Source: JBDTVS01 sp040007095 (GTDB taxonomy: Bacteria; Acidobacteriota; Vicinamibacteria; Vicinamibacterales; CAVVIG01). From it: 64,000 nt of DNA. The position numbers and the translations under genes are program-made. The notes beneath the pieces were generated by a model, which did no database searches, was not told the DNA's origin, and saw only the letters and a program-made list of their open reading frames with translations. Below are positions 7,157 to 15,830 of this stretch, in pieces. The stretch spans positions 1 to 64,000 of the forward strand of contig JBDTVS010000015.1 in the NCBI GenBank assembly GCA_040007095.1, in the 5' to 3' direction. The first letter of the stretch is position 1. Each line of letters begins with the position of its first letter.

Positions 7157-9652
7157 GTGATTCCGCTTCTGACATCGTGTTCCGCGCGCGAGACGTACCG
7201 CTTCGGAGAGTTTGAGGTCGATCCGGCCGCCTACGAGTTGCGGCGCGCCGGGCGCCGCCTTCGACTTGCGCGGCAACCGATGGATCTTCTCCTACTGCTG
7301 TTGGAGCGTCGACAGGACCTGGTGTCCCGCCACGACATGGCTGAGCGGTTGTGGGGCTCGGACGTCTTCACCGACCTCGATGCCGGGATTCATACAGCCA
7401 TCCTCAAGATCCGACAGGTGTTGGGCGACTCGCGCGAGTCGCCACGATTCGTCGAGACCGTCCCGGGTAGGGGTTATCGCTTCATCGCTTCAGTGGAAGT
7501 CGTGGCTCCTTCACCTCCGCTGCGATCACCGGACGCGGCGGCGCCCGAACATCTGAGGGCCATGCGACGTCACAACCTGCCGGCCGAGTTCACGAGCTTC
7601 GTGGGACGCCGGAAGGAACTGCTCGAGTTGCCCGAAGTGCTCGCCTCTTCGCGGCTCCTGTCGCTCACAGGCGCCGGGGGCGTTGGAAAAACGCGGCTTG
7701 CGTTGCGGCTTGCACGTGGACTCGTGGACGAGTTCGCTGACGGCGTCTGGCTGGTCGATCTGGCGCCACTCTCGGTGCCTGATCTGGTGGCGCAGACGAT
7801 CGCCACCGTCCTCGGAGTCAGAGAAGGCCCGCAGCGGTCGGCGCGAGACACCCTGCTCGACGTCCTCCGCGATCGCGAGCTCCTGCTCGTGCTGGATACC
7901 TGCGAACACTTGATCGCCGTGTGTGCCGAGCTCGTTGACGCCCTGCTTCGAGGAGCGCCGGCGCTACGGATCGTCACGACGAGCCGTGAAGCACTGGGCG
8001 TGTCCGGTGAAACCGTCTGCCGTGTCCCTTCGTTATCGTTCCCGGCAGCACTGCCGTCTGCCCCCGCCGACGCCCTCGTCGAGTGCGAGGCCACGCAGCT
8101 CTTTTTCGAGCGCGCCAGCGCGGCTGACCCAGCCTTCACATCGGGCAAGGACAACGCGGACATCATCGGCCGCATCTGCCGGCGTCTCGATGGGATTCCC
8201 CTCGCCATCGAATTGGCGGCCGCCCGCGTAGTCGTCCTGTCACCTGCGCAGATCGAAGCGCGGCTACAAGACCGATTCCGCTTGCTCACCGGCGGCGCGC
8301 GAACGGCCGTCGCCCGGCAGCGGACGCTCGAGGCAACCGTGGATTGGAGTTACCAACTGCTCTTGGATGCCGAACGGCACTTGCTCGGCCGGCTGTCGGT
8401 GTTCCCGGCCACATGGTCGCTCGAGGCCGCGGAGCGCGTGTGTGGAGGCGACGGCATTGACGAGCACAACCTGCTCGATCTGCTGTCGCAGCTGGTCAGC
8501 AAATCCCTCGTGGTTGTTGAAGCGGATGTCGATGGCGAGCGCCGGTACCGCTTCCTCGAGACGGTTCGCCAGTATGCGCGCGAACGACTCGTGCAGGCCG
8601 GCGCCGCCGATCGGCTCCGCGAGCGGCATTTCGAGTTCTTCTTCCAGGAGTTCCGTGGGGCATTGCCGATTCTCCGCCATCACCATCAACTGCCGTGTCT
8701 CCGGCGCCTGCGGATCGAGCAGGAGAACGTGCGGGCGGCGCTCGAGTGGGGCCTGACGTCTTCAGCCCTTGCCGAGCAGGGAGTCGAGCTCGCGGGCGCG
8801 CTGTTCTGGTTCTGGACGAAGCGCGGCCTCTTCGAGGAGGGAAGACTCTGGCTCGAACAGGCGCTCGCGGTGGGGTTGAACGCGTCGGGACCGCTGCGGG
8901 CGAGGGCCTTGATTGGTTTGACTCACATGTACCACTTTCAAGGGCAGTCCTTCGAAGCGGTGGTTGCTGAGGCGCTATCGTTGGGCCGCGAGAACGAGGA
9001 TGCTTGGGTCGTATCGTTCGCGCTGTTCATGCAGGGGCTCGCCTCGCTCCAATGCGGCGACCATGAGCAGGCGACGGCGCGCGCGCTGGGGGCGCAAGGC
9101 GCCGCCAATATCAGCGGCGAAGCCATACAGGATGGCGGGCCGCTGCTCATTCTGGCCAAGGTCGCGGAATCGAACGGCGAGTATGAGCGAGCGCAACGGC
9201 TCTATGATGAATCGATCCAGGTGCACCGGCGCGGTGGTGACCCGTGGGGCTTAAGTATTGTGCTGTCCGCATCCGCGGGCCTGCGCATTATTCGCAAGGA
9301 CTTCGAGCAGGCTCGCGCGCAGGCCTCCGAGGCGATGACACTGTGTCAGGAGCTCGAAGACCCACGTGGGATCGCGTGGAGTCTCGACGTGTTCGCGGGC
9401 GTGCTTGCCGCCGAAGGACACGCGGGCGGAGCCGCCCGGCTGTGGGGCGCGTCGGACAGGCTGCTCGAAAGCGTCGGCGGCTCACTGTCACCCGAAATCC
9501 GATCGATCCGCAATCGCTATCTCGAGCCCGTGCAGACGTCGCTCGGTGTGAGACGATTCGAAACCGCCCGCGCCGCAGGGCGCGCGATGCCGCTCGTCCA
9601 GGCGATTGAGTTGGCCCATCAGCAGGCACTCCACGTGGCTGAGTGTGACTGA
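7157..9652 (+). CDS. Winged-helix/NB-ARC-like NTPase/TPR regulator, module C
   Basis: An 831-residue paralogue of the regulator at 1019-3502, similar along its whole length. Residues 14-117 are the winged helix (YRFGEFEVD through GRGYRFIASVE). The NTPase follows, with P-loop GAGGVGKT at 172-179, Walker B LLLVLD, and a TTSREALG segment. The C-terminal 350 residues are TPR-like. GTG 7157 is used because the winged helix begins 13 residues later and no other in-frame start is nearby. Differences from the paralogue concentrate in the winged helix and the distal repeats, the parts expected to define the DNA target and the signal. Divergent from the secreted gene ending at 6482. Confidence 0.88.
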   Translation: MIPLLTSCSARETYRFGEFEVDPAAYELRRAGRRLRLARQPMDLLLLLLERRQDLVSRHDMAERLWGSDVFTDLDAGIHTAILKIRQVLGDSRESPRFVETVPGRGYRFIASVEVVAPSPPLRSPDAAAPEHLRAMRRHNLPAEFTSFVGRRKELLELPEVLASSRLLSLTGAGGVGKTRLALRLARGLVDEFADGVWLVDLAPLSVPDLVAQTIATVLGVREGPQRSARDTLLDVLRDRELLLVLDTCEHLIAVCAELVDALLRGAPALRIVTTSREALGVSGETVCRVPSLSFPAALPSAPADALVECEATQLFFERASAADPAFTSGKDNADIIGRICRRLDGIPLAIELAAARVVVLSPAQIEARLQDRFRLLTGGARTAVARQRTLEATVDWSYQLLLDAERHLLGRLSVFPATWSLEAAERVCGGDGIDEHNLLDLLSQLVSKSLVVVEADVDGERRYRFLETVRQYARERLVQAGAADRLRERHFEFFFQEFRGALPILRHHHQLPCLRRLRIEQENVRAALEWGLTSSALAEQGVELAGALFWFWTKRGLFEEGRLWLEQALAVGLNASGPLRARALIGLTHMYHFQGQSFEAVVAEALSLGRENEDAWVVSFALFMQGLASLQCGDHEQATARALGAQGAANISGEAIQDGGPLLILAKVAESNGEYERAQRLYDESIQVHRRGGDPWGLSIVLSASAGLRIIRKDFEQARAQASEAMTLCQELEDPRGIAWSLDVFAGVLAAEGHAGGAARLWGASDRLLESVGGSLSPEIRSIRNRYLEPVQTSLGVRRFETARAAGRAMPLVQAIELAHQQALHVAECD

Positions 9653-9802
9653 ACCTGGCCGGACCGATTTCCAGCCCAAGTAGGTGTCGGGCCTGCAATG
9701 AACATGGGTAGAACCCGTGTAACGGGCAAGTGGCGACCGACACTCGTTGGGCCGAAGTTCCTCCGCTTGCCGATCTAACGCCGCCGTGATGAATGGTGGC
9801 TG

Positions 9803-10475
9803 ATGCTATCGGCGACGGTGAAGGAGGCCGTCGCCGATGCCCATCAGGAACGCGGCAAGCGGAAGCCCCCAAAACGCATCCTGGCACTCCCCGACCTCGA
9901 ACACGCGAAAACGGCGGTGCTGAACAGTCTGACCTCCGCGAGTGGCCAACGCGCCTATGCGCACGCCATCCGCGAATTCGTCGCCTGGTACTGTGCGGAG
10001 CCCCGGTTGGCGTTCAACCGAACGGTCGTCCTGCGCTATCGGATTCACCTTGAACAGCGTCGCTACGCGCCAGCGACCATCAATCTGCGACTCGCGGCGG
10101 TGCGACGCATCGCCTACGAAGCCGCCGACGCCGGGCTCCTCAGCCCGGAACTGGCGGCGGGCATTCGTCGTGTGAAAGGCGTGCGGCGAGGGCGTCCGCC
10201 TCGGCAACTGGCTGACGGTCGAACAGGGCCGGCGGCTAGTGCACGGAGTCGGCCCCACCACGTTGCGTGAGCTCCGTGACCATGCCCTGGTGGCCCTGCT
10301 CCTGGGATGCGGTTTGCGACGTGGCGAGGCGCTGGGGCTCGCGTGGGAATCGATCCAGCAGCGGGACGAGCACTGGGTCATCGCCGATCTGGTCGGCAAA
10401 GCCGGACACATCCGGACGGTCCCAGTGCCGCGAACGACGCGATGGGCTCGAACCCGATCCTTTGGCTTGACGAAC
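9803..10475 (+). pseudogene. Frameshifted, truncated tyrosine recombinase
   Basis: The frame from 9803 encodes a core-binding (SAM-like) N-terminal domain (SGQRAYAHAIREFVAWYC, RYAPATINLRLAAVRRIAYEA). At about 10190-10203 the reading moves to another frame (GNWLTVEQGRRLVHGVGPTT), which continues with the first catalytic block, HALVALLLGCGLRRGEALGL, holding the box-I arginine. Similarity to integrases ends near HIRTVPVP (about 10433). The HxxR, H/W and Tyr catalytic residues are missing. The gene therefore has at least one frameshift and a 3' truncation and cannot make an active recombinase. It marks an old mobile-element insertion. No attachment site or neighbouring tRNA was found. Confidence 0.72.
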
Positions 10476-10479
10476 CGGG

Positions 10480-10740
10480 ATGGACGAACGACCATCGTCC
10501 GTCCACATTCACATCGCCAGTGCAGTCCCTGGTTTCACGGAGTGGAATATGGAGACGCAAGCGCCGTACAGCATGCGGCGAGAAGGGCTGCCTCAGTCTG
10601 CCTTCAAAGTCGGTGACACCATTCAAATAGTGCTATGGCGAACGCAAGACGGCAGCCGTCAAGGGTTCACGAAATCAATCACGCTGAGCGACGGACGCAC
10701 ACACACATTCAAGATCGCAGAGCTTCGGTGCCCCTGGTAA
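10480..10740 (+). pseudogene. DUF6152-like C-terminal remnant
   Basis: This frame encodes HIHIASAVPGFTEWNMETQ, then SMRREGLPQSAFKVGDTIQI and SITLSDGRTHTFKI. This matches the typical C-terminal half of DUF6152-type exported proteins, in which a PHxHI segment is followed by a WNME-type segment, KVGD, and a final DGR. The signal peptide and N-terminal half are absent, and the coding sequence starts where the integrase fragment ends (about 10475-10495). I read it as a gene remnant fused to a recombinase remnant by deletion or insertion. Family assignment is from memory of the motif pattern. Confidence 0.55.
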
Positions 10741-11178
10741 AGCAGGCTCCCGACTTAACCGGTCATCTCGCGTGCAGACACCGCGAATGTCCCGGCGCTC
10801 AGCGGCGCGGCGGAGTACGTCAGCCAGAATCCTTTACGGCGCTGCTACGACTCGACAAGCCTGAGCCAGGCGTAGCCGCCCGTGGCGCCTTCGACGTTGG
10901 CGGGCAGAGCATGATTGTGCGGACCGCCTACCATTTTGGCGATCAGCCGGCAGAGACCGTCGTCCGCGAGACACCGCCGTGGCAAGTGTGGATTCGAGAA
11001 CGCTTCCCGGTGCCGTCGAGACGAGCCAGAGCGCGTGATCTCCGTACACGCGGAGGAAAGAAGCGGGGTGCGCGCAAGGTCCGCCGCTTGCCTCGTTGTC
11101 GCACACGCGTACCACACATTCCCGCGAAGCCTGTGGCGAGCCGACGCGGGCCACTGCTATCGTATATCGCGGTGACAC
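10741..11178. other. Gap, no supported gene
   Basis: Open frames on both strands lack family resemblance. A minus-strand frame (10845-11117) ends in GATGGYAWLRLVES, which looks protein-like, but it has no clear start or homologue that I recognise. It may be another gene remnant. Confidence 0.4.
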
Positions 11179-11481
11179 ATGCAGGATGAGCGCGAGCTCA
11201 ACGTCGAACTCGATCCGGAGCGCGGCGGCGAAGAGATCGTCCCCGTTCGAGTGGCGTCTGACGAACTGAAGCCAGACACGCTGCGGGCGGTGATCGAGTC
11301 GTTCGTGTTGCGTGAGGGAACCGACTATGGCTTGCACGAGACGTCGCTCGAGGCCAAGGTCGCGCAGGTGTTGATCCAACTGCGACGCGGCGACGCGCAT
11401 ATCACGTTTGATCCAGCCACCGGGTCGGTCAACGTCGTGACGACGAGCGCGATAGGCGGAGCAGGACGGCCCGATCGTTAA
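11179..11481 (+). CDS. YheU-family small protein
   Basis: A 100-residue protein. The segment DTLRAVIESFVLREGTDYG followed by SLEAKVAQVLIQLRRGDAHI is diagnostic of the YheU/UPF0270 family, whose members are usually 70-80 residues and of unknown function. The first 20 residues (acidic, Glu/Asp-rich) and the last 15 are extra. ATG 11179 is the first start in the frame; no strong RBS is visible. The gene sits between remnants of mobile and degraded genes. The family is mostly known from gammaproteobacteria, so horizontal origin is possible but not shown. Confidence 0.75.
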   Translation: MQDERELNVELDPERGGEEIVPVRVASDELKPDTLRAVIESFVLREGTDYGLHETSLEAKVAQVLIQLRRGDAHITFDPATGSVNVVTTSAIGGAGRPDR

Positions 11482-11651
11482 GGCCCGCCGCGACCTCAAA
11501 GCGGGTGGTGTCGTTGAACTTACCTCGTCCGCGAAAGGCTGACCCAACGTGGTAGCGACGAATCTGGGTGAAGCTGGCCGGCGACCGACTGGAGGCGGTC
11601 GCCGATGCGCAAGTCCACATCGAAGCCCCGTCGAAAGAAGGCAGGATTGAA

Positions 11652-12435
11652 CTATTCGAGGCGGAACTGCATCGCACGGAAGTCGAGCGTAAAGCCTGGG
11701 CGCAGGGCGTCGGTTCCCAAGGGCCGAGCGGAAGGAGCGGTAGAGGAAGGATGCGGTCGCACCGGTATCGAGGAGCATGCGCATCCGGCGATCGTTATGC
11801 CGAACCTCCACGATCGGCGACAGACCGTCGAAGAACTTGTTCGGCGTCTCGCTCGCTGTTCGGCCGGGCTCGATTCGAAGGTCTCCATTCCCCGCGATAC
11901 CAACCCTTCCGAGCCCGCTGATCACCGGCAACCCGAGAATGCCACGGATCTGATAGTTCAGCGGACCTACGAAGAGCGAATCGTCCGCGAGCACGAGGAA
12001 GATCACATGCTTCAGATGCGCCCGTCCGATCCGTAGATCACTGGCGACGGACAGACAGAGCGCCGTCCTCTTCCCGGTCGCGCCAGCGACAAACGCGTAC
12101 GACTCGCGGATCTCGAGGCCGAGTCGCTCGGCCTCGGCGGCCGACAGCGTCGACCAGTTGGCGCCCGTATCGAAAATCCACTGAGCTTGGCGGCCGTTCA
12201 CGTCGACGGGAACGTCCCATGAGCTGAGCGCGTTGAACGTGGCCCGGACCGGCACGTCCTGGCCGAACGCGACGCGCTGAGGAGAAGGGTCGGCAAGCGC
12301 GGCATAAAGACTCTGCTTGTTCGCTTTATCGGTCCGTTCGCCTAGCGGCGTCAGGCGGAGGGCTTCAGCTACGTTACCGGCGGCCTCTCCGAACCGGCCC
12401 TGGGTCGTATGGTGCGCTCTTTCGTGCCGCGACAC
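11652..12435 (-). pseudogene. Retropepsin-like aspartyl protease, 5'-truncated and frameshifted
   Basis: The minus-strand frame starting at 12435 encodes a TPR-like tail (QGRFGEAAGNVAEALRLTP), then an aspartyl-protease domain: QWIFDTGANWSTLS (first DTG), ILGLPVISGLG, and RMRMLLDTGATASFLY (second DTG). After this the frame loses similarity, while the neighbouring frame supplies a plausible end (LGTDALRPGFTLDFRAMQF, stop at 11652). The normal 80-90 residues between the second DTG and this end are mostly missing, so there is a frameshift (about 11720-11745) plus an internal deletion. The N-terminal TPR half is absent here but appears on the plus strand at 13806-14090. Confidence 0.65.
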
Positions 12436-12579
12436 CGAACTGCGCGCCGCTGCCTTTTAATCCGCCCGGAAGGATAGCTCGCCGCTTGCCCGTTGATCGT
12501 TACTAACGTTGCGAAATGAGCGGCGCGGCTCCGCGGCATGATCGTACGAACCGCCAGCCGCGTCGGCTCCATTTTGATG

Positions 12580-12891
12580 TTATGCTGCCCCTCGTTTTCG
12601 TTCGGTGTGGAGGGCCTCGATAACCGCTTTCGGATTACGAGCGGCCACGCGGAGCAGCGCCAACGCGGGCCCGTCCGGCGTGCGTCGTCCCTGCTCCCAA
12701 TTCCGCAGTGTCGCCACGCTGACGCCGATCATGAGCGCGAACTCCGCCTGCGATGCACCGAGTTTGGCACGGACGGCTTGGACATCCGTCGGACGGAACG
12801 TCGTGCTTCTGGATGCCCGCCGTGTCCCACGCCGAATCTGACCGGCCTGTCGGACGGACGTGAGCAGTTCCCGAAATGCCTCGTCCTTCAT
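12580..12891 (-). CDS. HTH antitoxin of RelE-type TA pair
   Basis: A 103-residue DNA-binding protein. Residues 33-88 form an XRE-type helix-turn-helix (VQAVRAKLGASQAEFALMIG, then VSVATLRNWEQGRRTPDGPA). This is the usual antitoxin of the NadS/HigA type that follows a RelE-like toxin. Its ATG at 12891 overlaps the stop of the frame-corrected toxin by four bases (ATGA), so the pair was translationally coupled. It should neutralise the toxin and repress its own operon. The antitoxin frame is intact even though the toxin frame is not. Confidence 0.82.
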   Translation of the reverse strand: MKDEAFRELLTSVRQAGQIRRGTRRASRSTTFRPTDVQAVRAKLGASQAEFALMIGVSVATLRNWEQGRRTPDGPALALLRVAARNPKAVIEALHTERKRGAA

Positions 12892-13204
12892 TTGAATTCC
12901 TCCCGCACCACCCGACTGAGCTGCCTGGTCTGTGCCGGCGTCAAATCGCCCTGCGCGGATTTGGCATAGGCGTACACCGTGTAGAAGGCTTGATCGGGGG
13001 TGCCCAGTAGTAGATCACCCGGAGCCCCCCACGTTTGCCCCCGCCAGTGGTCGCCCATCGCACTTTGCGTAGGCCGCCGGAACCCTGAATCACCGGCCCC
13101 TGTTCTGGGCGCAACATCAACGCAATCTGAAGCTGTCGGTACCGTTCGTCGTCGAGATGTCGCTGAATCGCCGCTGTGAAGATCGGCGTTTCGACGAAGC
13201 GCAT
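12888..13204 (-). pseudogene. RelE-like toxin with one-base frameshift
   Basis: The frame from ATG 13204 encodes MRFVETPIFTAAIQRHLDDE, GPVIQGSGGLRKVRWA and GGGKRGGLRVIYYW, characteristic of the RelE/HigB-like (PF06296-type) mRNA-interferase family. At a run of five C on the coding strand (12996-13000) the frame is lost and stops at 12941. Adding one base restores DQAFYTVYAYAKSAQGDLT through RVVREEF and a stop at 12888, giving 105 residues, the normal family length, and an ATGA overlap with the antitoxin. This is either a true inactivating mutation or a homopolymer sequencing error. No SD precedes the start; a TATCAT box lies 7 nt upstream. Confidence 0.72.
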
Positions 13205-13794
13205 CGGCTTAATGATACGCCATTGGCGTAGTCACGTTCAATTCAATCGGGATCGATCCGTCGTCGTGCCGGGCATAACGTCGTATGACTGGATAGCGCC
13301 ATTCCTGGTGCTCGGCTGCCCCTGTGCCCGCGTCCACCCGAACGACGCGTTCGCGTGAGCCCATTCTAGTGGCGCTGTCGGCCGAGTCACCCGCCATTGG
13401 TGCAGGGAGTTGGACAAACCGACGCGTGCCCGACCGGTGAAATGGCGCCGGCGCCGTAGAGCCGGGATTCCCTGGATAGGCCGCTGGCGCCAATCCGCGG
13501 ATCGGAGAGATCTGGATCAATTCTTCGTATTATCCAACCGCAGCGTCATAGCCGAAAAATCGATCGTGAAGCCAGACCGCTTGAGACGATCCCTGCACCG
13601 GACGGCCGCCGTCGACGGCCGTCAAAGTAAGAAATTCACCGGGCCGTGTGTCCTGCCTGCAACCGGCACGCGACGTACGATCCTGACGATTTGATCACGG
13701 AATCGGAAGCCATGATTCAAGGTCCGCGACGACAAGGATGACGGAGCCACCCCGCATGCATGCCGACCGCGGCACTGTCGGGACCGCCTTTCAC
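13205..13794. other. Gap, no supported gene
   Basis: About 590 bp without a credible coding frame. The frames present are short, overlapping and of atypical composition. The left end holds the TATCAT box of the toxin gene; otherwise I see no repeat or RNA. Confidence 0.45.
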
Positions 13795-13805
13795 GGAGGC
13801 CGCTC

Positions 13806-14165
13806 GTGCGGCTGCTGATCGGGCTCCTGCTGTTCGCCGCGCTCGCGGCCTGCGATGTCTCACAGTTGCGGGAACTGGCGGACGCGCGGCAGCTTTTCCT
13901 GCGGCGCGAGGCCATACAGCAGCCCAGGTGGAACGGGGCCGACACTCTTTTCTACCGGGGAATGGTCGCGAGCCGCTTCGGACAGGAGCCTGAGGGAATC
14001 GACGATCTCACTCGATTCCTCGCGAGCCATCCGTTACCCGAGCGGCGACGCGAGGCCTACGAAGAGTGGGCCGCGTCGCTCGCGCGCCAGAACGCCGCTC
14101 GTCGACCACTGGTCCATAAGCTCCGTTTCTTCAAGGTCGGCAACCTTGTGGATGCGCTCCGCTAA
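13806..14165 (+). pseudogene. N-terminal lipoprotein/TPR fragment of a protease-like gene
   Basis: GTG 13806 has a GGAGG site six bases upstream (13795-13799). The product starts as a lipoprotein (MRLLIGLLLFAALAAC, lipobox AAC) and continues with a TPR-like helical stretch (LFYRGMVASRFGQEPEGIDD, then RREAYEEWAASLARQ). Similarity to the N-terminal region of TPR-retropepsin proteins ends at about residue 95 (14090), and a short unrelated tail runs to the stop. The minus-strand remnant at 12435 begins where this ends (GRFGEAAGNVAEAL). The two halves would join as ...SLARQ-GRFGEAA..., so I read this as one gene split by inversion. A real 119-residue lipoprotein cannot be excluded. Confidence 0.55.
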
Positions 14166-14253
14166 GACCGCCGCTGAGCGCATCGACCAGCGAGCGAGGC
14201 CGAACCACAAAGGGCAAAGGCCGCACAGGCCACACGGCCGTTATGGCGTCACG

Positions 14254-15699
14254 CTATTGCGGTCCGCGCGGATCGTCCTTGTCTCTCGCCGCGGGCAGCG
14301 CTGGTCCCTTTTTCGTTCCTGGTTTGGCGCCCTTCTCGACAAGATATGCGGCCACCGTTTCGAACTTCAGCGTCTTGGCCGCATCGAGGGCCGTGCGGCC
14401 GTCGGTGTTGGCGGCGTTGACGTCGACGCCATGTTCGACCGCCTGCTTGACCGCTGCCAGGGTCAGCGCTTCGCGCTGGCCTCGCTCCAGTGGCACCCAC
14501 GCCTCGCTGCCGCCGCCCATGCCCGTCGCCGCCATCGGCGCGGTCGTCGCCTCGAGCCGGTGCTGAAATCCTTCGCCCGCCCTCCCCTCGACGACCTTCT
14601 CGCTGTGGTGCACAAACTTTGGGTCGGCGCCATGCTCCAACAACAGGCGCATCACGCCGGGTTCGGTAAATCGGGCCGCAAGCCAGAGCGGCGACGCGCC
14701 CACCAACTCGGGGGCGAAATTGAAGTCGCGTGCTGACCGCCGGGTCGGCGTCCAGGTCCGAAGAGGAGCGTTCGCGTCGGCGCCGTGCGCGAGCAGGGCG
14801 GCCACCATCCGCTCGTCGCGGTGCATGATGGCTTCGTGCAGGGCGGTGAACCCGGGGGCCGCGGCATTCGGATCGGCGCCCTTCTCGAGCAGGAATTCGA
14901 CCAGCGCACAATAGTCGGAATGCGCGGCCAGGCTGGTGGCGCTGACGCCCCAGGCATCGGCGTCGTTCACATGAGCGCCGGCCGCCACGAGGAGCCTCGC
15001 CGACTCGAGATCACCGACACGCGCGGCGAACATCAAGGCGGTTTCTGATCCGGCGGGGATATCCTTGTTGTACGGGGCATAGCCGTGCGGAGGCACGGCC
15101 ATCACCTGGCTCCACCTGTCGGATCGCGCGTCCACGTCGGCGCCGTGCGCGAGCAGAACCTGGACGACCTCCGGATGCTTCTGCGACGTCGCCCACATCA
15201 ACGCCGTCTGGCTGCGCGCCCCACGCGCGTTCACGTTGGCGCCTTTGGCAATCAATTGTTCGACGACGGCCGGCTTGCCGGCGCGAGAGGCGACCATCAC
15301 AGGCGTTTCGCCGGCGAGCAGCGCGGCGTTCGGATCGGCGCCGGCGGCGAGCAGCTGCCGGACCATGGCCTCGCTGCCGTTGAGACTGGCCGTCCACAGT
15401 GGCGTCGCGCCCAGATCGTTCGCCGCGTTGACCTTGGCGCCGGCGCGAATCAGCAGACCGGCGCCTTCGACATCATCCCGGTAGCTGGCCCAATGAAGAG
15501 CGGTGGTGCCGTCGGGCTCCGCGGTGTTGACGTTCGCGCCTTTCTGGAGCAGCGCGCGCAGCGCGTCTTTGTCGCCGTTCTTCGCCGCGTCGAGGAGCGC
15601 CGGCCGGTTCGCCGGTGCCGCTGCGGTCAGCAACACGGCCGCCGCTGCAATCAAGCCGCGCCCGATGCTCGACCGCCGGCGGATGTTCGAAATGTGCAT
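14254..15699 (-). CDS. Exported ankyrin-repeat protein
   Basis: A 481-residue protein with a signal-like N-terminus (RRRSSIGRGLIAAAAVLL) and about ten ankyrin repeats (for example DGTTALHWASYRDDVEGAG, LGATPLWTASLNGSEAM, AAPGFTALHEAIMHRDE). Start 15699 is preferred to a longer frame because it places the signal segment at the N-terminus. Ankyrin repeats bind other proteins; the partner is unknown. It follows the DUF1592 and DUF1552 genes on the same strand, with 131 bp from the DUF1552 stop. This three-gene order is frequent in acidobacteria and planctomycetes, so the three products probably act together in the periplasm. Confidence 0.85.
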   Translation of the reverse strand: MHISNIRRRSSIGRGLIAAAAVLLTAAAPANRPALLDAAKNGDKDALRALLQKGANVNTAEPDGTTALHWASYRDDVEGAGLLIRAGAKVNAANDLGATPLWTASLNGSEAMVRQLLAAGADPNAALLAGETPVMVASRAGKPAVVEQLIAKGANVNARGARSQTALMWATSQKHPEVVQVLLAHGADVDARSDRWSQVMAVPPHGYAPYNKDIPAGSETALMFAARVGDLESARLLVAAGAHVNDADAWGVSATSLAAHSDYCALVEFLLEKGADPNAAAPGFTALHEAIMHRDERMVAALLAHGADANAPLRTWTPTRRSARDFNFAPELVGASPLWLAARFTEPGVMRLLLEHGADPKFVHHSEKVVEGRAGEGFQHRLEATTAPMAATGMGGGSEAWVPLERGQREALTLAAVKQAVEHGVDVNAANTDGRTALDAAKTLKFETVAAYLVEKGAKPGTKKGPALPAARDKDDPRGPQ

Positions 15700-15830
15700 C
15701 GCTGTTCTACCCCACTCAGCGTGGCCGACGACATTCAACCTAGCGGCCGCAGCGAATGCCGCCAACAGCCTGACAAACTCGCTGCGTGCTCTGCGTTGAA
15801 ATGTCTTTGGACCTCCAGGGGCCAAAGCTG

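Noticed and set aside
9653..10475. An intact prophage or integrative element
   Set aside because: The recombinase lacks its catalytic residues and no structural, replication or attachment sequences were found on either side.
10834..11640. C-terminal extension of the minus-strand protease frame
   Set aside because: Beyond about 11745 this frame has no similarity and runs antisense to the YheU-family gene. I ended the protease remnant at the neighbouring-frame stop at 11652.
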